Positions 58,840 through 64,000 of a stretch of 64,000 nt of DNA are shown one piece after another; position 1 is the stretch's first letter, and each line of letters begins with the position of its first letter. The stretch lies in NCBI GenBank assembly GCA_023384415.1, contig JAHDWJ010000011.1:1-64000 (forward strand), in the 5' to 3' direction. This DNA comes from Anaerolineae bacterium (lineage in GTDB: Bacteria; Chloroflexota; Anaerolineae; Promineifilales; Promineifilaceae). The translations under genes were made by a program, and so were the position numbers. Below the pieces are notes generated by a model. The model was not told the origin of the DNA. It saw only the letters and a program-made list of their open reading frames with translations, and made no database searches.

Positions 58840-60033
58840 TTACTGGTACTGCGCCAAAATCTGCCGTGCGGCCGCGCGCTTATGTACTTCATCTGGTCCA
58901 TCATAAATTCGGGCCGCCCGCTCATGGCGGAACCAATAGGCCAGGGGCAGCTCATCCGTCATCCCCATAGCTCCATGCACCTGAATCGCCCGATCCAACA
59001 CCTTTTGCAGCACCCCGGCCACAAAAAATTTAATCAAAGAAATTTCTACCCTGGCGGCATAAGTTCCGGCCTGGTCAATTTTATGGGCCGCTTGAACTAC
59101 CATTAGCCGGGCCGCGTTGATCTCGGCCCGACTTTCTACGATCCAATTTTGGATGGTCTGCTCCGCGGCCAATGGTTTGCCTGGGGCGATCTGGCGCAGC
59201 AGGGCATACCGGCACATCAAATCAAATGACCGCTCACAAATACCCAGCCAGCGCATACAATGATGAATTCGCCCTGGCCCTAACCGCTGCTGGGCGATGA
59301 CGAAACCACCCCCTTCCTCTCCCAGCCGGTTGTGCAAAGGGACGCGGCATTCGTCATACCGTACTTCAGCATGGCTGGCAAAGCCGTGCCCCCGCTCCCC
59401 CATCACCGAAATGTTGCGTACTAGATGAAACCCCGGCGTATCTGTCGGCACGATAATCATGCTGGCCCGGCGGTATTTATTCTCCTGGTGTGGGTCAGTC
59501 ACGGCCATAACAATGGCAAAAGCTGCTCCCTCGGCGGCTGAGGTGAACCATTTGAGGCCATCTACGATATAGGAATCCCCTTCTTTGACAGCGGTAGTAC
59601 TCATCCAGGTTGGGTTGGAGCCGGGGTTGGCCGGTTCGGTCATGGAAAAACAGCTGCGAATCTCTCCGGCCAGCAGCGGCCGCAAATATGTCTCTTTCTG
59701 TTCCTCTGTGCCATACTCAATGAGGATTTCCATATTGCCCGCATCTGGAGCCTGGCAGTTCAGCACATAATGGCCCAGAGGTGTCTGCCCCAAAACTTCA
59801 CTGACGTGCCCATGCTCCACCAGGGAAAGCCCCATGCCCCCATATTCTCGCGGTATTTGGGGCAGCCAAAAGCCAAGTGATTTCGCTTTTTGACGCAAAC
59901 CATCTATCTGGGGTTGTAGTTCAGCAAATCGGTGGTCCAAAAAAAGCCGCTCCAGGGGGATGATCTCCTCACGCACAAATTCGCTTAGGGTGGTTAAGAA
60001 CTTCTGGGTGTCTGGGGATAAGGTAAGATTCAT
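58840..60033 (-). CDS. Acyl-CoA dehydrogenase
   Basis: A 397-aa flavoprotein of the acyl-CoA dehydrogenase family. FAD/substrate segments: CFSMTEPANPGSNPTWMSTT, GDSYIVDGLKWFTSAAEGA, LGPGRIHHCMRWLG and the C-terminal QVHGAMGMTDELPLAYWFR. It catalyses alpha,beta-dehydrogenation of an acyl-CoA, feeding electrons to ETF; chain-length specificity is unclear. GAGGAACCCC precedes ATG 60033, preferred to the ATG four codons earlier. It is 82 bases upstream of nothing co-directional except the following V4R-like gene. Confidence 0.92.
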   Translation of the reverse strand: MNLTLSPDTQKFLTTLSEFVREEIIPLERLFLDHRFAELQPQIDGLRQKAKSLGFWLPQIPREYGGMGLSLVEHGHVSEVLGQTPLGHYVLNCQAPDAGNMEILIEYGTEEQKETYLRPLLAGEIRSCFSMTEPANPGSNPTWMSTTAVKEGDSYIVDGLKWFTSAAEGAAFAIVMAVTDPHQENKYRRASMIIVPTDTPGFHLVRNISVMGERGHGFASHAEVRYDECRVPLHNRLGEEGGGFVIAQQRLGPGRIHHCMRWLGICERSFDLMCRYALLRQIAPGKPLAAEQTIQNWIVESRAEINAARLMVVQAAHKIDQAGTYAARVEISLIKFFVAGVLQKVLDRAIQVHGAMGMTDELPLAYWFRHERAARIYDGPDEVHKRAAARQILAQYQ

Positions 60034-60115
60034 GGGGTTCCTCATAATAGGGGCAAAAGGCGGATGACCAGGGGCTGATAGGCCAAACGTTTTTGCCTTT
60101 GCCTTCTACCCTTCG

Positions 60116-60754
60116 TCAGGGGCGGTCACGTATTTCAAAACGGCAGCAATCATCCCCTTTGGCTTTGCAATGGGTCTCGGCTACGTCAAATTCACGGAAA
60201 TCGCGGCCGGTGGCAAAAGCCAATGCCTCAGCTAACGTTCCCAGGTAGAGGTGACATACCGGGTCTGGACTGGTGCGCTGATGGCAGATGGTGCAGGTGT
60301 AATCCATAAAAATCAGGGTATCCCCATCACTCTCTACTTTAATGCGGGCATAGCTGAGGGTGTCGCTTAGCCCTTTGCGGACAGCCAGGAGAATCGCCTT
60401 TTTGCGTAAATTTTGGGGCAGGGCTTTCAGGGCGATGCCAACCAGCCCCATGGTGGCCTGCTGCTCTCTGGCCGCCCAACGAAATGAGGCCCGGCCAATC
60501 CGCTGGAGCATCCCTTTACCAGCTCGCCCTGTGAAATCCTGGACGGCCTGGTTAAGCAAGGCATATTCTCGCACCAGCACATCCTGGCCCAAATTATTGG
60601 GTGGGGGGGCATTGATATACCGCTGTAAACCGCTGCTTTTGAGAACAGCGTTTAGCCCATTGCTGCCCAACACTTCTTCAATGCCGTTGAGAGCTTGTAA
60701 GAGCAAGGCGTTGACGTATGGGGTATCGGGGGGGAGGTCAATTCGTTCGCTCAT
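60116..60754 (-). CDS. V4R-like small-molecule-binding protein with conserved cysteines
   Basis: A 212-aa protein ending in a V4R (vinyl-4-reductase) type domain: YTCTICHQRTSPDPVCHL near 152, AFATGRDFREFDVAETHC and KGDDCCRFEI at the end. The Cys/His spacing suggests metal or haem/ligand binding, as in V4R proteins of bacteriochlorophyll and hydrocarbon-sensing families. The N-terminal half is helical (YVNALLLQALNGIEEVLG). AAAGGA precedes the ATG. It lies 83 bases upstream of the acyl-CoA dehydrogenase start and may form a two-gene operon with it; no pigment genes are seen. Confidence 0.75.
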   Translation of the reverse strand: MSERIDLPPDTPYVNALLLQALNGIEEVLGSNGLNAVLKSSGLQRYINAPPPNNLGQDVLVREYALLNQAVQDFTGRAGKGMLQRIGRASFRWAAREQQATMGLVGIALKALPQNLRKKAILLAVRKGLSDTLSYARIKVESDGDTLIFMDYTCTICHQRTSPDPVCHLYLGTLAEALAFATGRDFREFDVAETHCKAKGDDCCRFEIRDRP

Positions 60755-61072
60755 AGGGGGGTCCTTTTGGGGAGAGTGGGAGACTGGTGGTAACTAGTAA
60801 GCCTTCCGAAGGTTTTCTCCACTGGTGATCATTGGCAACGAAATCTTTGGAAGGTTGTGTCTCCAGAGAGGGTTAGCAGTTATGACTGGTGATTAGAGAC
60901 GGTGAGATTTTTACCCTGGTTATTATACTGGTAATGGGCATTTTTGGCGCATAGTGGCGCGGCCGCGAAATTTCCCGCTTAAAGAGCGTTCATGCCTCAC
61001 ATTAGACCTGGCAAAATCCTGAGGGGTTATTTTTGCTTATGAATCAAGGGTAATGATAAACTTGTTTCCGTT
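60755..61072. other. Intergenic region between divergent genes with a repeat element
   Basis: Holds an element of the 45071 type at 60788-60893 and one GCGGCCGC near 60959. AT-rich sequence around 60905-60940 and 61030-61065 should carry the promoters. A weak candidate for the methyltransferase gene (TTGCTT, 18 bases, TAAACT) ends only about ten bases before its ATG, so it is doubtful. Confidence 0.5.
60788..60893. repeat. Copy of the GGTAACTAGTAAGCCTTCCGAAG element
   Basis: GGTAACTAGTAAGCCTTCC on the left, CTGGTGATCATTGGCAACGA in the middle and TCCAGAGAGGGTTAGCAGTTA on the right. Closely similar over its length to 45071-45175. It contains CTTCCGAAGG, shared with the hypF-type element. Confidence 0.8.
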
Positions 61073-61885
61073 ATGATCCCCATTACCAGCCCCCAAAACA
61101 GCCGTATCAAACATTTGTTAAAATTGAATAACCGCGCTTATCGAGATGAACATCGGCAGACGGTGGTGGAAGGGGTGCGGGAGGTATCACTGGCTTTACA
61201 GACAGGATTGATGCCAGTGGAAGCCTATATTTGCCCAGCACGGCTAGACGCGGCCGCAGCCCCCATTCTGGCCCAGTTACAACAGTTGGCCCAAAATGGG
61301 GCCACTGCTCTATTCAGCCTAACCCCGGAACTGTTCGCCAAAGTGGCTTACCGGGAGCAGAGCGGCGGCCTGTTATTGGTACTACCGTTTTGGTCTAAAC
61401 CGCTGACCGACCTGGCGGCCGCAACCCTGCTCATTGTCTTAGAAGGGGTAGAAAAGCCGGGCAATCTGGGGGGCATCCTCCGCACCGCTGATGCCGCCGG
61501 CGTGGATGGAGTGCTGGTGTGTGGGGACGGTACCGATCTTTATAATCCTAATGTCATTCGGGCCAGTCTGGGAGCCATTTTTACCGTGCCGGTGGTCGCG
61601 GCCGCTGTCCCCACCTTGCTATTCTGGCTGCAACAACAGGGGTTCACCCTCATCGCGGCCACCCCGGCTGGCCCTCTGGCCTACACCGACGTTCCTATGA
61701 GTGGCCCCATCGCCTTGCTTATGGGCAGTGAGGCGGATGGGCTGAGTGAAAGCTGGCTCGCGGCCGCTTCGCAGCAAGTCCATATCCCTATGCGTGGCAC
61801 TGTAGACAGCCTCAACGTATCGGTTGCGGCCGCGCTTCTCCTGTACGAAGCAGTACGGCAGAGAGGAGTGAGGAGTAAGGAGTGA
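61073..61885 (+). CDS. SpoU/TrmH-family RNA 2'-O-methyltransferase
   Basis: A 270-aa SPOUT methyltransferase for a tRNA or rRNA ribose. An N-terminal RNA-binding-like segment ([19 protein letters not shown]) is followed by the knot motifs: [20 protein letters not shown] near 120, [17 protein letters not shown] near 161, [12 protein letters not shown] near 217 and [16 protein letters not shown] near 243. The target position cannot be told from sequence. Five GCGGCCGC octamers fall in this gene. A GAGTGAGGAG-type string overlaps its stop. Confidence 0.93.
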   Translation: MIPITSPQNSRIKHLLKLNNRAYRDEHRQTVVEGVREVSLALQTGLMPVEAYICPARLDAAAAPILAQLQQLAQNGATALFSLTPELFAKVAYREQSGGLLLVLPFWSKPLTDLAAATLLIVLEGVEKPGNLGGILRTADAAGVDGVLVCGDGTDLYNPNVIRASLGAIFTVPVVAAAVPTLLFWLQQQGFTLIAATPAGPLAYTDVPMSGPIALLMGSEADGLSESWLAAASQQVHIPMRGTVDSLNVSVAAALLLYEAVRQRGVRSKE

Positions 61886-61903
61886 GGAGTGAGGAGTGTA
61901 ATC
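61862..61903. repeat. Tandem GAGGAGT(G/A) string across the methyltransferase stop
   Basis: Five near-copies of GAGGAGTGA. The last codons of the methyltransferase (GVRSKE) are encoded within it. Confidence 0.85.
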
Positions 61904-61938
61904 GTAAATTTACAAGCGTCAATCGCCAATCAACCATT

Positions 61939-62733
61939 ATGAAACAATACCTTGACCTCATGCGTTATGTTCGAGACAACGGGGTGCGGAAAGAAGACAG
62001 GACAGGCACAGGCACCCTCAGCATCTTTGGTTACCAGATGCGCTTTAACCTCGCCGATGGCTTTCCCCTGGTCACAACCAAAAAACTTCATCTCCGCTCC
62101 ATCATCCATGAACTGCTCTGGTTCTTACGCGGCGAGACCAATGTCAGTTATTTGCATCAACACAATGTCACCATTTGGGATGAATGGGCCGATGAGCGAG
62201 GGGAGCTAGGGCCTATTTATGGCTACCAGTGGCGTTCCTGGCCAACCCCAGATGGGACAGCCATTGACCAGATGAGCCAGCTCGTTTCCCAACTGCGGCA
62301 AAATCCAGACAGCCGCCGTCATATCATCAGCGCGTGGAACGTGGCGGATATTCCGCGTATGGCTCTACCCCCATGTCATTGTCTGTTTCAATTTTATGTA
62401 GCCGAAGGCAAACTTTCCTGCCAGTTGTATCAGCGCAGCGCGGATATTTTTCTGGGTGTCCCTTTTAACATCGCCTCTTATGCTTTATTGACCCTTATGT
62501 TGGCCCAGGTAAGCGGTTATGAACCGGGCGAGTTTGTTCATACCTTTGGCGATGCCCATCTTTACCTGAATCATTTAGAGCAGGTACAGCTTCAGCTAGA
62601 GCGTGAGCCATACCCTCTGCCAGTGATGTGCCTGAACCCAACGGTAAAGGAACTATTCGCTTTCACCTATGACGATTTCCTTTTGGAAGGGTACCAATCC
62701 CATCCGCGGATTGTCGCCCCGATTGCTGTTTGA
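61939..62733 (+). CDS. thyA: Thymidylate synthase
   Basis: Classical folate-dependent thymidylate synthase of 264 aa, the E. coli length. Motifs: [31 protein letters not shown], the catalytic Cys in [14 protein letters not shown] (near 146), [21 protein letters not shown] and [13 protein letters not shown]. It starts at ATG 61939, since the frame upstream is not protein-like. No GCGGCCGC occurs in this gene. No folA is adjacent. Confidence 0.96.
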   Translation: MKQYLDLMRYVRDNGVRKEDRTGTGTLSIFGYQMRFNLADGFPLVTTKKLHLRSIIHELLWFLRGETNVSYLHQHNVTIWDEWADERGELGPIYGYQWRSWPTPDGTAIDQMSQLVSQLRQNPDSRRHIISAWNVADIPRMALPPCHCLFQFYVAEGKLSCQLYQRSADIFLGVPFNIASYALLTLMLAQVSGYEPGEFVHTFGDAHLYLNHLEQVQLQLEREPYPLPVMCLNPTVKELFAFTYDDFLLEGYQSHPRIVAPIAV

Positions 62734-62896
62734 GCCGTTTTGCGGGCAGCAAGCATAATCTGAGATTTTTTTGCTTTATCGCCGCGCCGACTATAGATTC
62801 GTCAGCGGCCGCAATCCCGCTATAATCCCCACAATCAATGTCGGCATAAAAAATGCCGCACATTGTCCACAGCAGCAAACACAACCTGGAGAAGTT

Positions 62897-63292
62897 ATGG
62901 TTGACCGCAATACCCTACCCACCATTGTTTACGTCGAAGACGAAATCGCCATCATCAACCTGTTACGTGAATCCCTGACCATGCTCAAAATGCCCGTAAA
63001 CCTGATTGGTGTCAACAATGTCAACTCAGGCCTACAGATCATCCGCAGCCAACGCCCTGATCTCATCATCTTAGATTTAATGCTGCCAGGGCGCAGTGGT
63101 TGGGACCTGGTTTATGAACTGCGGTCTGATCCGCTCCTGGCTGATTTACCGGTTATCATCCTCTCCGTCAAACGGCCTGAAGATGAAACGGTGGAAGGGT
63201 TTCCCGTAGGCCAGGTGCAGGAATTTATGACTAAACCATTTTCAGTTATTGAGTTGGGCAACAAAATTAAACAATATTTGCCCACTACCTGA
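62897..63292 (+). CDS. Stand-alone response-regulator receiver protein
   Basis: A 131-aa CheY-like receiver. VYVEDEIAIINLL (acidic pair), ..PDLIILDLMLPGRSG (phosphoacceptor Asp near 61), VIILSVKR (Ser/Thr switch) and FMTKPFSVIEL (Lys near 115) cover the active site. There is no output domain. TGGAGAAGTT precedes ATG 62897. The kinase is not in this window. The next gene starts eight bases after its stop. Confidence 0.92.
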   Translation: MVDRNTLPTIVYVEDEIAIINLLRESLTMLKMPVNLIGVNNVNSGLQIIRSQRPDLIILDLMLPGRSGWDLVYELRSDPLLADLPVIILSVKRPEDETVEGFPVGQVQEFMTKPFSVIELGNKIKQYLPTT

Positions 63293-63300
63293 CGATTATT

Positions 63301-64000
63301 ATGCGCCCCTGGCTGCGCCGCCTAGTTGTTATCCTATTTGTTGTGAGCATCGCTGGTTTTGTCCTTGTCATGGCCTGGCCTGGTTTAGGGGCACAGGGGG
63401 CTAATTTGTTGCGGCCGCTTATTGGTAATCAAGGGGTAGCCGCTTTAGAAACGGTCTATTTTACCGTTCAGGATGGGCTAAAAAAGTGGCAGTACCGGCT
63501 GGGGTTGACCCAGCCAGAGACTCCCTGGGAAGTGGCCCCTGTGCCAACCCCTTTGCCACTTCCCTCATTCACGCCAACCGCACCCCCCCCAACTGTGGTC
63601 CAGGTCGTGGTAGAGATGACGCCTACCGCTATCCCATCCCCAACCTTACCCCCCACCGAAACACCTATACCCACTCCCACCCCCTGGCAGCCCGATCTGG
63701 TTTCCCCGATGGGTACCTTAGCCGGTGAAGGTATCTGGTCACCCTATTTGTATAGCCCTGACAGCCTGACGGTCGCTTACCGCACCTTCTTACAACCTGA
63801 CCCAGATCGCCCCTTTGCCCTGGCCGCCGTGGTCGCCTTTGATATGCGTCAGACAGAGCTACATTTTGTCCTGGGCACGGAAGAGCCGGGGGTGGCTGGC
63901 GGGCCGCGTGGCTTTGGACGCATCCCTGAGCAGCATAAACAGGCTGGCTTTTTATTGGCCGCGTTTAATGGGGGGTTTCAGACCACGCACGGCAATTTTG
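63301..64000 (+). CDS. Exported protein, 5' part only (possible phosphodiester glycosidase family)
   Basis: The first 233 codons run off the window edge. An N-terminal membrane anchor (LVVILFVVSIAGFVLVMAW) is followed by a Pro/Thr-rich linker (about residues 75-135, PTETPIPTPTPW) and the start of a globular domain with PFALAAVVAFDMRQTELHFV and FLLAAFNGGFQTTHGNF. The AFNGGFQ..HG segment resembles phosphodiester glycosidase (NAGPA/DUF2233) domains. The linker style matches the C39-like and M23 proteins of this window. Confidence 0.7.
   Translation, partial: MRPWLRRLVVILFVVSIAGFVLVMAWPGLGAQGANLLRPLIGNQGVAALETVYFTVQDGLKKWQYRLGLTQPETPWEVAPVPTPLPLPSFTPTAPPPTVVQVVVEMTPTAIPSPTLPPTETPIPTPTPWQPDLVSPMGTLAGEGIWSPYLYSPDSLTVAYRTFLQPDPDRPFALAAVVAFDMRQTELHFVLGTEEPGVAGGPRGFGRIPEQHKQAGFLLAAFNGGFQTTHGNF

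Larger units (their letters stand above)
1..64000. repeat. Dispersed octamer palindrome GCGGCCGC (NotI site), about 145 copies
   Basis: A manual pass finds about 145 copies of GCGGCCGC, roughly one per 440 bases, whereas about three would be expected from base composition (my estimate for about 57% GC). Copies occur in nearly every gene on both strands and in all three reading phases, encoding Ala-Ala-Ala, Gly-Arg (often Ser-Gly-Arg) or Arg-Pro-Leu/Gln. Doubled forms occur, for example in hypE near 37422. None was seen inside the small inverted-repeat element families. Notable gaps lie between about 30.05 and 33.01 kb and between about 25.13 and 27.64 kb. It is comparable in style to HIP1 (GCGATCGC) of cyanobacteria. 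Confidence 0.9.

Noticed and set aside
1..64000. tRNA, rRNA, prophage or complete insertion sequence
   Set aside because: No tRNA-like T-loop/anticodon patterns, no rRNA segments and no transposase, integrase or phage structural proteins were recognised by eye; a dedicated search would be needed to exclude small RNAs.

Overview
The window looks like chromosomal DNA of a Chloroflexota bacterium, probably a filamentous Anaerolineae/Caldilineae/Ardenticatenia-type lineage. This is inferred from gene content (fused tandem ProW permease, SHMT-GcvT fusion, Uma2 and Rpn-type nucleases, NTPase-WD40 proteins, Pro/Thr-rich linkers on exported proteins, MoxR-DUF58-DUF4129 envelope cluster) and from many short palindromic intergenic repeats. 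GC is moderately high. No rRNA, tRNA, CRISPR array, prophage or complete insertion sequence was recognised. Two genome-style signatures run through the window. One is the 8-bp palindrome GCGGCCGC, about 145 copies by manual count, mostly inside genes. The other is at least six families of small non-coding inverted-repeat elements, one of which also sits in frame inside hypF.

Layout. 0.5-6.3 kb: assimilatory sulfur operon (sulfite/nitrite reductase, unknown 184-aa protein, uroporphyrinogen-III methyltransferase, APS reductase, precorrin-2 dehydrogenase), preceded by a Cys/Met-rich leader peptide and an intrinsic terminator that together resemble a ribosome-mediated attenuator. 6.5-10.2 kb: fabI, then an NmrA-like reductase divergent from a TetR-DsbA-reductase operon with overlapping promoters. 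10.3-16 kb: minus-strand envelope cluster (DUF58, MoxR, DUF4129, M23 lipoprotein). 16-21 kb: ftcD and a glycine-betaine-type ABC transporter with a double-length permease. 22-25.4 kb: CPBP protease and a NarL-type two-component pair split by a repeat element. 25.4-32.1 kb: a decayed stretch (broken ABC-2 permease, frameshifted Rpn nuclease, frameshifted small gene, a PIN toxin-antitoxin pair) interrupted by the SHMT-GcvT fusion. 32.3-37.6 kb: hypF-hypC-hypD-hypE.

38-49.5 kb: DNA glycosylase, two tandem C39-like exported peptidases, cation efflux protein, acyltransferase, GNAT, hydrolase and two fold-type-II PLP enzymes. 49.6-57.5 kb: Uma2 nuclease, pabB, then a co-directional group of CHAT-FGE protein, SIR2-like protein and membrane nSTAND-WD40 NTPase that looks like a conflict/defence or programmed-death system. 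57.5-64 kb: second DUF58 protein, acyl-CoA dehydrogenase, V4R-like protein, rRNA/tRNA 2'-O-methyltransferase, thyA, a response regulator and a truncated exported protein at the window edge.

The strongest candidates for something undescribed are the sulfur-amino-acid leader, the NotI-type octamer, the palindromic elements in hypF, the CHAT-FGE/SIR2/STAND group and the three-part SHMT-GcvT fusion.
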